IMG/VR virus record: IMGVR_UViG_3300020396_000292
Coordinates: 1-55,056 of that record
Direction: 5' to 3' (one strand)
Length of the DNA: 55,056 nucleotides
DNA from: a virus
In this document: positions 31,141 through 43,000 of the stretch, piece by piece
How positions within the stretch are numbered: the stretch's first letter is position 1
How the letters are laid out: every line of letters starts with the position of its first letter
Position numbers and translations under genes: made by a program
Notes under the pieces: model-generated
Told to the model about the DNA's origin: nothing
Databases searched by the model: none
The model's input: the letters and a program-made list of their open reading frames with translations, nothing else

Positions 31141-32006
31141 CAGCATTAGCAATAACAGTAGGAACCACCACCATGGGGTTTATTAAGGCAGGTAAAGAAA
31201 AAAGAGCAGCAGAGGCAGCAGAACTGTCAGCGGATATTGCAATGGCAGAGGTTGAAAAAGCTTTAACTAAAAACGAAATGGACGCCCTGTCTCTTCAGAC
31301 AGAGGCTTATGATAGAGAGGCAGACAACATAAAGACAGCAACTAAAACTGAGATGGACGCTATTCGAGAAGGTGACCAGCGTGGAGTATTAGCTGGAAGC
31401 AGTAGGGTAAAAGCTGGTGTAACTGAAGCAGAAGCAGGCTCAAGAGTGGGTATGGCAGCAGAGTTGGGAGACCTTGAGAAACTTTCCGCTGATGAGGAAA
31501 CTAGAAAAAATGATATAGGAATTCAAATAAAACTTGGAGAAGCGGCAGGTGCTCAGCAAGCAGCCGCTGCTTTATCAGATTCTGCTTCTGCAGGTAATGC
31601 CGCAGCAATGCAGGGTGTTGCAAGTGCAGCAATGCAGGGTGCAAACATGGCTACAAAAAGTACCTACGGTAAGTCAGGCGAAGCCAAAAAAGCACAAAGA
31701 AAACAAAATAAATTTGTTAGACAGACACGAAGAGATTCTAATTTATCAAGAAAAGATTTTAACGCTCAGGTACTTCCAGGTTTGCAGGGTGATTATCAAA
31801 ACCAAATATCTGGCTTAACTCTAGGAGGAACACTTCCAAATAAAATGGTAAACACACAGGGTAAAGATGGAGTTGTTGTTTCAGAAGTTGCAAGAACAGA
31901 CCTGAGTGATATTAAAGATATGACTGAGATGGAGTTTAATGCTTTTATGATGGAGCTTACGCCTGAACAACGAAATTCAGTATATTCTCAAATGAATCAA
32001 AACTAA
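31125..32006 (+). CDS. Putative ejection protein 1 (T7 gp14-like position)
   Basis: A 293-residue protein with a short N-terminal hydrophobic segment (IAALAITVGTTTMGFIKAG), a long Ala/Glu/Lys-rich helical body and a basic C-terminus (KAQRKQNKFVRQTRR). In T7 the ejection proteins gp14, gp15 and gp16 are stored in the capsid and form a channel in the host envelope; gp14 is the smallest and outer-membrane-facing. Size, order and hydrophobic N-terminus agree, but identity to gp14 is not visible. Overlaps the cupin gene. Confidence 0.5.
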   Translation: MSGAIAALAITVGTTTMGFIKAGKEKRAAEAAELSADIAMAEVEKALTKNEMDALSLQTEAYDREADNIKTATKTEMDAIREGDQRGVLAGSSRVKAGVTEAEAGSRVGMAAELGDLEKLSADEETRKNDIGIQIKLGEAAGAQQAAAALSDSASAGNAAAMQGVASAAMQGANMATKSTYGKSGEAKKAQRKQNKFVRQTRRDSNLSRKDFNAQVLPGLQGDYQNQISGLTLGGTLPNKMVNTQGKDGVVVSEVARTDLSDIKDMTEMEFNAFMMELTPEQRNSVYSQMNQN

Positions 32007-32009
32007 AGT

Positions 32010-33989
32010 ATGAGCTACTACGGATATATAGAAAGAGAAAACAATCAAGCCCTTGACTGGCAGACCATTGGTAAGAACCTTAGTGATAATCTTTTAAAAG
32101 CTGGTAAGGACAGACAGGATAGAAGAGACGAGTTTGAACAGGCCTCATTAGATTATCAGAAGGAGCTTGATGAAGTTCCATCTGGTGACTATAAAACCGC
32201 TAATACATTTGCACTCAATCACGCAACAGACGCATCAAGAGCTAGACTTATTCAGGATAGACTTTTTAAAAATGGTTTGATGACCGACAGACAGTATACT
32301 GCAGCGCGTCAGCAGCTAAGAGATGATACCAAAAGCCTGTTTGGTTTAAGTAAAGAATACCAGAAGGAGTACGATGAGAAAATGGTTAGGTTTAAAAATA
32401 ACGAAAGCATGGTACTTGAGTCTATGCTTATGGAAAATATAGAAGGACTTGCCAATCTTAGAGACGCAGGTACATTTATAAATATGGAAAGCGGTGCGGT
32501 AAGTATAGGTACGTACGATACTCTGAAAGATAGTGAGGGTAAATATTATAAAGGAATGACTGTCGATAGGCTTTCAGCTACTGAAGGCGATAAGATGACT
32601 GTTAATCAAATGAGAAACAGGTATAAGGAGAGGTATGATAAGTTTGATTTAGATGCAGCAAACTCAGTGATTGCTGAGCGTACTGGCAAGTTCGTAACGG
32701 CTATAAGAACAGCTGGTGGAGAAAACTATTCTGGAAACATAAGAACTATTCTTGACCCAACTCAGAGAGGAAAGGACGAAGACGGTCTTTTAACTGATGC
32801 TATATCTAATTTTGAGAAGTACGAAAAGGACGCGATTAATGGTTATCTAGGTAACGAATACAATAAGTTGTCGGTGCTTACAAATAGCATAGTGTTTGAT
32901 GAGAATAAAAACACATACTACCCAACTCTTGACTCAACTCTTAAAGGTGTGGTGAAGGATGGTAAAAACTACGTTCTAGTAAAGGATGATGGAAGCGGAA
33001 CAATAACAGTTGACTTTACTCCTGGCCAAACCAAAGCTGCGTTTAAAGGTGCACAAACAAACTTTAGAAATCAGCTAGACTACACAGAATCAGAAACTGT
33101 CTACACTGAAACAAGGGAGAGACTAGATAAAGAGAAACTAAATAAGACAGAAAAGTCTGAAGAACAAGTTATAAGCTCATGGAACACATTGTACCATGGG
33201 ACTAAAGAACAAAAGAAAACTGCTATAACTAACCTATTAAACTCTAAGATTGCTAAAGGAGTTAAGAGTGATGGTTCGGACAGTATACTAGCTATTGATA
33301 TAACTAAAGCTGGTGAAATCGAGGTGAGTTATAAAGACCCAACTCTTAACGAAGTAATTTCTTATGACCCAGAAAATATAACGCAAGAAGATTGGGCAAG
33401 GTTAGGTAACTTTGTGCATGGTGTAGATGATATAGATACTGTTATGACTCGTGCTGGAGGATTTAAAACAGGTGATGCAGGTACTAGAAGACTAGGTGCT
33501 GATGATATTGATAACGTGTTTGCTAACAGGCAGGGTGGGTCAGTGAAAGAAAGCCAGGGTAAAGCATTTAAAAGAATACTAAATAAAAAGTTTGATGATA
33601 CTCAAGAGGCTGCTATAAAGAACATGGTTAAAAAGGATGGTGATGCAGCCAACGATAACTTTGTAGGTAAGTATACTGACAGTATGCCAGCTGGATTTAA
33701 ACTTCAAGCACTCAGAAAAATAGGTGCTGATAGTGGGAAGTTCGTTAGGATTGCATACACAGACCCTAATGGTAAGAAAGTATTCTCTGAAGATATTAAT
33801 ATAGACGGTGGTGATTCTATGAAAAAGATAAGAGACTACATTACAAAGCAAAGCGGAACAGAGAAGGCTATGATTCAGCAGGCACTATACATTAAGAATA
33901 ACGGAGGAAGAATTTCAGGTGCGAAGCCGTATGAAACTAGAAAAGAAAGAAACGGAGTCGGTGGAGCGTACCCAGTTGATGATAACTAA
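32010..33989 (+). CDS. Putative ejection protein 2 (T7 gp15-like position)
   Basis: A 659-residue, mostly helical and charged protein starting MSYYGYIERENNQALDW, with a mixed middle (KNYVLVKDDGSGTITVDF) and a Lys/Gly-rich C-terminus. No catalytic motif is visible. It lies 3 bases after the previous gene and 13 before the giant protein. In the T7 comparison it is the middle ejection protein, forming the tube between membranes. The role is inferred from order, helicity and size. Confidence 0.5.
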   Translation: MSYYGYIERENNQALDWQTIGKNLSDNLLKAGKDRQDRRDEFEQASLDYQKELDEVPSGDYKTANTFALNHATDASRARLIQDRLFKNGLMTDRQYTAARQQLRDDTKSLFGLSKEYQKEYDEKMVRFKNNESMVLESMLMENIEGLANLRDAGTFINMESGAVSIGTYDTLKDSEGKYYKGMTVDRLSATEGDKMTVNQMRNRYKERYDKFDLDAANSVIAERTGKFVTAIRTAGGENYSGNIRTILDPTQRGKDEDGLLTDAISNFEKYEKDAINGYLGNEYNKLSVLTNSIVFDENKNTYYPTLDSTLKGVVKDGKNYVLVKDDGSGTITVDFTPGQTKAAFKGAQTNFRNQLDYTESETVYTETRERLDKEKLNKTEKSEEQVISSWNTLYHGTKEQKKTAITNLLNSKIAKGVKSDGSDSILAIDITKAGEIEVSYKDPTLNEVISYDPENITQEDWARLGNFVHGVDDIDTVMTRAGGFKTGDAGTRRLGADDIDNVFANRQGGSVKESQGKAFKRILNKKFDDTQEAAIKNMVKKDGDAANDNFVGKYTDSMPAGFKLQALRKIGADSGKFVRIAYTDPNGKKVFSEDINIDGGDSMKKIRDYITKQSGTEKAMIQQALYIKNNGGRISGAKPYETRKERNGVGGAYPVDDN

Positions 33990-34002
33990 TTACAATTAAA
34001 GC

Positions 34003-37000
34003 ATGTTGAATATAGATAAAGAGCAGTTAGAGCAGTCACACAGAATGTTTGTGGCCGAGGGTTACAAAGGAAGCCTGGAACAGTTTTCAGAACTAATGAA
34101 GAATAATCCTGCAGCATTAAACGACATGTTCGGTCTTTATGTACAGGCAGGCTATCGTGATTCAAAGGATTCTTATGCAGAGTTGATTGGAGCAAAGCCT
34201 CCAAAGACAGTAAAAAAAAAAGTTGTTACGGAATCCAATGTGGAAGATGGTTCTTTGGATTCGTCAGAAACTGATGGTTCACCAATACAAAACCCAACTG
34301 AAGCTGAGTTAGAAAATCTTCTTAAAGCTCCCCAAACACAAGCGCAGGAGCCTACAGGAATGTATCCTGATATTGATGAGGTGAACGCTTATCGGGAACA
34401 AGAAACTTCTACTGCAGGAGATACCTTTGACGTGCTAAAAGCACAAAATGAGATTTACCAGCAGCAGAGACCTGAGGACATGGCTATTTTCCTGGCCGAA
34501 GAACAAGAAAGAAAAAACCTTGAAGAACAGCAGAGGCAAGACAGCTTATCACTTCAACTAGAAGGCGATGCCTTTCTTCAGGACCTTTCAGTTATTAATA
34601 CTGAACTTATAAAGCAGGATGAAGAGACTGCAATTGCTTTACTAAGAAGCAAATTTCTAAAATACGGATTTACATTTGAGAAGACTGGCATGGGCGATGC
34701 TGTTATTGTTTCAAACTTTGATGGAACAGCTACCGAGACCATAGACCTACAACCATTTTTTTCATCGTCTGAAGTACTAGAGTCTAAGAAACTAAAAGAC
34801 TTTATAACCAACAACGCTAAGCAAGAGTATCAAGACAATGAGTTTGATGACCTTGCTTTTCAATCAGACAAGGCACAGAACCTACGTATAGCTCCAAGAA
34901 TAAATGAAGACGGAACTGAGTCTACAGTTCTTATGACAGACTACGAGGCCAACGGTAGATTTTATGCTATACCTACGCTGTTTCCTAAGAACCCTAGTTT
35001 TTATGGAAGTAAACCTAAAGACTGGCTTGAACTTGATTTTGAAGAAGCTAAAAAGTTAGCTGAAGAAAGAGGTGAGGTCTTTGAGTTTGAAACCGCAGAA
35101 CAAGCAGCTAAATTTGCTGAAGGTTCTTGGAAAGATACTCACGCAACAAACGTAATAGGTAAACAATTATATTCTGAAGCTGGTTTAAACTTTGCAGCAG
35201 AGGATGATAAGTACCAGCAGTACATTAAAGCTAGAGATACTAGAATATTTTTAAATGAACAGGTAGATGATTTAGGTAGAGATTTAATTAGCGAACTGAC
35301 ACCAGAGGAAAAAGAATTGTACGGTGGTTATTATGTAAACGGAGTACTCAGAGACGATGCTGCTCAGATTGCAAAAGAACAACGAGAAATAGAAAACAAT
35401 CTATACCTTGAGGTTAATAGCGAAGAAAAGATTAAGCTCAGAGAAGATTTTGATATTAAGACACACGAAAAATACGAAGCCTTATCTCAGAAAGCAGCTA
35501 AAGATAACAGACAATTACTGTTTGCTCAGGATGAGCTAGAGGTTTTATCTTTAAAAGAGTTTGGTGTTCCTGTCAAAGACCTAAACAATGTCGTACCTGC
35601 AAATGAAACACAAGCAAAGCTAATAGACGACCTTAGAATACAGACAAAATCTATAAATGTAGAGAGACAGCACGCTGCTGATTTATACGAAACAGCTAAG
35701 ACTTTTTACAGTGCTAAGTATGACAAATCAATAACCCAGGATATGGAGGATGGGGCGGCTGCCGTCTACAAAGAACTACGCGCTGGACTAAACGATGGAA
35801 ACGCATCTGAAGTTATACTTCAGCTAAGTACGGGGATGCCTTTTGATTTTCAGAACTTAGATATTAACAACGAAGAAGATGTTAAGAAAGCGGCTGAAAT
35901 GATATCTGCATTAAAAGGAAAAAATCAAGGCAGAAAGCAATCTAGACAGTTGTCAAGGTGGAACAGGGCTACAGGATTTAGAGAAAGTCTTGATGCCTTT
36001 AACGCCAACCCCCTTGAAACAGCTTTTGTTATGGCCATAAACTCTATAGGTATGATGCTTCCTTACGGAGCAGAACTTGTGGCGGCTGGTACGGTAACAG
36101 GTGCTGGTATTGGGGCAGGAGTAGGAGCTGCAGGTGGTGGTGTTGGAGCTGTTCCTGGAGCTATTTTTGGTATGAGACAGGGAATGAAGACAGGTATGGC
36201 AATGACATCTTTTGCTATGGAGTATACCAACGAGTTCTTTGCAGCTATGGAGGACAAAGGATTAGATGTTCTAAACCCACAGGATGTAGTTACTGCTGTA
36301 AACGACCCAGAGATTTGGGCAACAGCAAAAGAAAGAGGTATAGCACGAGGTGTTCCAATTGCTCTTGTAGATTTTATAACCGCAGGTGCTGCTGGTCGTG
36401 TATTTAAGGTTGGTAAAACAGCCTCAACAACAAGAAAGATTGTAACTCAGACGGCAGAGCGTCTTGTATTTGACCCTCTTGCAGAAATGACTGGAGAAGG
36501 ACTTGCTCAAATTAGTGTTGGTGATGAATTAGATTTTAAAGAAATAGCTGCAGAAGGTATTGGTGGTTTTGGAAACAACACATCAAGCATGATAGTCAAC
36601 AAGGTGATGGATATAAAAAAAATGAGTAAGATAGAGCTTGCCTCTAAGCTTACCGAGATGGATTTTATAGTTCAGGAATTGTCACAGGAAAGCGACACAA
36701 GGGTATCTGCGTGGACAAATAATATGCTTGAGCTTGGACAAATTAATGCAGACCAGGCGCAACGAATACAAAAAAACTTAGGACTTTCTAAGGACGCAGA
36801 CAACATGCTTGAGTTTGGCATAGATAAGAACAGCGAAAAAAATACACTTGTAAAGACCAGGCTTATGCAGCTGCTGTCCGCTAAAGAAGAGTACTCTGCA
36901 GACACTAACCGTAAAGAAGTATTCGGTCAGAAGATTAAAGATATTAATGCAGAGATTGCGTTTTTAATAGAGAATAAAAAACTAGCTCCCGAAAACATTA

Positions 37001-40000
37001 AAGCAAAAATAGAAGCTATATTTTCTCCAGGTGTTGAGACCACTGACACAAGGGCCGCGCTATCTCAGTATGTGATAGACGGAAAAACCTATAGCAGAAG
37101 TGAGTTTTTAAAGAAGCTTGGTAGAATGAATGCTCGTCAGCTTACTGAGTTTAATGGTAAGGTTGCCAATGATAAAGAAGTTACTAATATATTAAATGAA
37201 AAATTAGATGCCGTTCAAATCAAAGAAACAGAGAGCGTGGATGCACGCGAACAAACCGAAGATAGCACAGGAGTGGGAGAAGGAGTATCCATCGAAGAAA
37301 CCCCAGGGGTTGAGACCACCGAAACGAAACAGTTAGTATTCAAAACCCCTGACGAAGCTGCCATATCTCCAGAGCAAAGAGAAATTTTTGGAGACACACA
37401 CACAGACAAAAGACTTCCTGGTAAGGCAGCTATAAAAGAAATCACAGATGCTGATGACCAAGGAGTTGCTACAGCCACATACGTAAATCAGGACACAGGA
37501 ATTGTTGATGCTATAATTAGTAGCACAGACGAAAATAATTTTGTTGGATACGTTAGGGTATATGAAGATGGCAAGGCAACAAATATGTTCTCCGCTAAGA
37601 TGGAGTCTACTGGAACAGCGTTCAAGAATATGATTACATCTGCTGAGGCTACACTACCAGATAATTCAGAGGTTGTGGAAACCAGTTCAATATCTGTAGG
37701 AGGATTAAAGTCCTTCAACAAATCTAACATGGATACTAAAGTTGATTCAGATGGTAATGTTGTCACTAGAAAAACAGCATATAGTAATGCAACAAAAGAA
37801 TCTGTAGCTGAAAAAGGTCAAGAGGCTTACAATAATTATTCAACCACAGAACTTGTTGAGGCTGAGGCTGAACTTGCTAAGATTGAGGCTGCCTACCCAG
37901 GTATAACCGCAACGATAAAGAAAAAGAAATCACCTCCTTCTCCACCGCCTAGGCCTGGAGAAAAGAAAGTGCCAAGAAAACCTAATACTTATAGTATTGA
38001 TATTGATTTACCTGTTATGGTTAAATCAAAGGCAAGCACAAAGACAACAACAGATACAAAGACAAAGGCAGAAACCATAGTTGCTGTGGCTCCGTTCTTT
38101 GATACCACAATTAAAACAGTTGAGGACGCTGTTGCCTTAAGAAAAACTAAAGAGTACCAGGCTTACAAAGAAAACTTAACCGCTATTGGAGAGCAGCTTG
38201 GTGTTGAGGTTGAGATTGAAGAAGGTATAGGTGGATACAAGAACGATGCTGGAAAAGAGATAGTTGAGATATCAACAAGGGTAGTGCTTAAGGATGCTTC
38301 AATAGAGCAGGCTCAAGAGTACGCTGCAATCTCAGCTGCGTTAGCTCCTGAAACTCAGGAGAGTAGCATAGCCGCAGAGTACGTAGAGGAGGGCTCTAAG
38401 GAGCACAACGGGAACGAGTATGTTCTTACCGTATCAGATAGTCAGGGTGTTATAAATGCATTAGAAAAAGCAGGCATAACAGACTTCAGTATCAATGAAG
38501 ATACAGGGGAGGTAAGTTTCATAAATATATTTGAATTTGATAACCCAGAACTACAAGATAAAATTGGTATCTTTGTAGAAGAATTAGAAGCTAACAACAT
38601 TACTTATGATAAACAAAGCTACCGACCAGTCAACTCCATCTATGTCGACCAGGGAAAAAGGAAAGAAATTCTTAGAAAGTCTGCGAGCAAACGGTCCCAA
38701 GACAGACAAACTGGGGGAGACCTTTATAGCACGCTCCTCAAAGCAATAGAGAACGACTCTAAGTTTGAGGGTGTTACTACCGAAGAATACTATTCAGGGT
38801 TTGAAGAACTCAAAGCAAGCGAGACAGCTGCAGCTCAAGAGGTTGCAGACCTAGAGGCAGACTTAGAATCAGAGTTTGAGAACGATGCCAATGTTGACTT
38901 CAAGTTAAAGGAGGAGCAGAGTAAAGAAGGATTCGCAGACGTGAATGAAATTGTTGAGGCAATGTCCGAAGATACGGATGGTGCGGTTGTCGAGATAACC
39001 GAGACAAACCCTAATGCTCCTAAGATTGATGTACAAGAACTAAACGAAAGATTAAAGAAGGACGGAGGAAGACCACTGCCTATTGTTTCAATAGATGTCA
39101 TTGATGGTATACCTACCATGTTCAGTATATCAGACCAGCTTAGAACTGGTAACGTAGTTAACCCATCCACAGGAAAGGTTATAAAAAATTTAAAGGGTGG
39201 TCTAGGATTTAACGGTGTGAAGGGTCATGAGAATCTTGCATGGGCAAGCATCGATACGAACACAGTCAAAGGCCAAATTTCTACAGCCACTAAGATATAC
39301 AATAACAACAAAGAACTTTTTAAGAATTGGTGGGCAGCTAATCCTGAGTATAACGGATTAGTTCCTATGTCAATTGTTAAGATGGAGACAGACTCTATAC
39401 TTAGCAATGAAGCTGTTGTTCGTGTAATGGCTGACAACATATCCTCGTTCCCTAAGGCTCAGAGAGTAGAAGCTTTGAATGTTTTTAGAGAGAGATTAGA
39501 AACAAAAAAAACCAAGCTACAGCAAGCTATAAAAGATGGAGTGGGTTTATCTGGCAAGGCGGTAAAACCTAGTACACTTAAGCAGTACGCTGAGCAAATA
39601 AAATCTATTGAGGATGTACAGAAAATGGATAAAAAAGTTAAGGCGAAAACTATAGATGGTTTACTAACGCCCAAAGCTTTAAAAAATCTAAAAGCTATAA
39701 CATCGGTCAATATAATCACAGGTAATCTAGGATATGGTAAGCCCAACAGCCCTACTGGTAAAGCAGTAAAACCTGGTACCCCATCGAATCCTGTTGCTAA
39801 AGCATTGCTTGGTGAAAAACCTTCAGCAGAAAGTAAAGCTAAACTACACCTTGGTTCTATCACTGATGTTCTTACAGAGCCTCAGCTTAAAAATACTCCT
39901 GTGCGCTCAGTATTTACAATCACAGGTATTGATGTTCTGAATCCTGGTATTGAAAAAACTAACCACCCAAACTATCCTGTTGGTCCTAGAGGAAAAATAA

Positions 40001-43000
40001 TAGGTGTTATAGAGCAGCCTCAATCTGTTCTTGAATTGTTTCCTTCTGCATATAATAATGCCGTACTTGGTAAAGCTAAAGAAGATGCAGGACAAAACAG
40101 AAAAAGGTCAGATAAGAAAAGATTATCTGAGGTTGTGCCTGTTCAAATGGGTATGACTAACAGAGAGTTCCAAGGAACTATTGTTGGTGTGACTGAAGAG
40201 GCTAGGCTTTTAGATTTTATGAACCGAAGCTTTCCTTTTGTTAATATATCTACCGACCAGGCCACTATGAACCAGTTGTTAGAGAGCCCTGACGTAACAG
40301 CTTATCTAAGAGGAGATTCAGTTGTGTATGGTATGACTAAGGATGGCAACATCTTTATTAATAAAGAAGTTCACGACTCAAAGTCTGAGCTGTACAACAC
40401 AGCTATTCATGAGATGGGTCATGTGTGGGTAAAGCATCTATCATTAACACCTAAGGGTAAGAAAATATATCAGCGTGGTGCAGAGATTGTACAGCAGACT
40501 GAGCTGTATAAGAAATTACTCAAGCGTTTTGATGGTGATGTAAACAAGGCTACTGAAGAAGCAATGGCAACACTCATCGGTAACAGAGGTGAGAGCGTAG
40601 TGGATGCGAGTTTGCAGCAGAAGGTTAAGGATTGGATTACTGCGGTGTGGGATTATGTAAGACAGGAATTTAAACTGTCTAAGGACCTAACAACAGAGGA
40701 GATTCAAGACCTAACAATGGATGAATTCCTAGGTACTGCAATGGCAGATATCTTTAGCGGTAAACCTATTAAGCTAACTGATGCTCAGTTAAAAACTTTC
40801 TCGACAGAACTTAAGGAAGCTATGCTTAAGTCTGACCAGAGTATGGCTTCTATAATAGAAACTGGTAGAAGAAACGGATTCTCAGATGCATCTATTAAAG
40901 CGGTACTTAAAGAAAGAAAGTTTCCAGCAGCAGATATAGCTGCTGCTATGGAAGTTAAGGTAGATGTGTTTACACAATTACCCGAAGCGTTTGGTAGGGT
41001 TGAAGGTGGTGTCAGTGAGGGGATGAAATTATATAGTGAGGTTAGACAAGCGGTATCTGACTTTGCATCCAAAGGTAAGACAATGGCAGAGGTTAGACAG
41101 AAAGCCATGGACCTGATGAAAGCTAATCCTATATACCAGGCTCAGCAAGAGCAGGTTCAGATGGAGCTTATGGTAGACTTTGACAAGACTTTAAATAGTC
41201 GCGCTAATGTTTCGGTGCAGAAAGAAATATCAGCTATTAGGAATAGCCTAAACCAGCGTAAGATAAATGAGAAGAATCTTAGGGCTTCACAGACTCAGCT
41301 TAAAAACTTTATAAGAAAGCAATTACCAAAGTCTAAAACATATACTCAGGCTCAAATAAATAAACTTATATCTAGGGTTGGTAAATCTACAGTTGATACA
41401 TTTCAGGCAGACACTGAGTATGTTATGAAAATTGTAGATAAGCAGAAGGCTAATATGCAGAAGGCTTTAGTTAAGGATATACTCAAGCTTGTTAAGTCAA
41501 AAGCCATGACAGCATTTACCAAGTCACGTAAGCGTAGAGCTAAAGGACTAAGTAAAGAGGGGCAGAGTTATTTCAACGCTGTCAAGCAGGTGCTAACCGC
41601 TGATGCTGATACGCTGCTTGATATACAACAGAAGCTTCAGAAAGAATCTGTAGAAATAAGTAACCTTATACAGAAACAATTAGACTTAAAGGCTATATCC
41701 CTAGCGAAGCAGAAAACTCAAGCTGGTAAAGAGTTATTAAAAAAACTAACTCTTACACAAAAAGAGCAGGCTCTATTAAACTTAGCGTTAGCATTTGATA
41801 CCTTTGGAGACGTTTCTAATTTGAGTCTTGAAGAAACTCAAGCCTTAATGCAGCAACTAAAAGATACTAAGGCTGAGTCTATCGCTGTGTTTAAGTCCAG
41901 AAGACTAGCAAGAGCTGAGGCTAACAAGAAAATGAAGGAGGAGGCTGATGCTCAGATTAAGGATACAAATCCTTTGCTCTTTGATGAGGATGGCAATGTT
42001 ATTAATGATGAACAGCGTTTAGCTAGGAGAGATAAAATACTTTCTCACTTCAGAAACTTTGAACTAGGAAAAGGATTCTCTACATTAGCTCAAAGCATGA
42101 GGTTTTCTAATGCTAGTAGCTATATTAAAAACTTTAAGTTGATGCTTCAGCATCTTGGTACCCTAAGCAATACTCTTGATAGGGTAACCAAAGGAAGGGA
42201 CTTCTTTACTAAGAATGTTTATGACGCTCTCAATAGAATGGATGACATAAGTATTGGTGGAGTTTACCAAACAAGACAGAAGCTTGATGACATTGCAAAT
42301 ACAATCCCTGGTATTACCAAAGGGATGAAACAAATATACCGAAAACTAAACACTGGCACTCATGAGCTTGTGTTAAAGAGAGGTGATACAGGAACAGAGT
42401 ACACTGATATATTTAATTCAGACCAGCTGATGCGTATATACGCACTTAGTTTGAACGATGTTCAAAGACAGAAGCTTGAGGCTCAAGGCATAACCCCTGA
42501 AACTATAGAGAGTATTAAAAATATTATAGGTCCAGAGGCGGTAGAATTTGCGGAGAAATCTGTTGACTTTCTAAGTAATGAATACTATGAGAGCGTTAAC
42601 AATGTTTACTCCTACGTCAATGATGTAAACCTAGGGTATGTAAACAACTACTTCCCAACGGCTACCATGTCAGCGGATACTTCAGCTGACATGATAAAGG
42701 GTGGAGACTTTAGCGGTGTGTTTAATTCTGAGACCTCTCCTGCTTTTAAAGAAAGAAGCAATAAGACTTCCGATATTAAATTAAAGGAATATGACTTTAC
42801 ATCTGTTCTTAATAATCATATTGAGAGCATGGAGAAGTATAAGGCTTATGCTGTAGGAACGCAGAGGCTAAACAACTTATTTAAGATTGAATCTGTACGT
42901 CAATTACTTAAAGAGACAGGTGTTGATGGTGCTATGAGGAAGGCTGTAAACTTTGCTATTAATCCAGACTCTGGAAAGGATGCTTCAGGAAATTTAAAAC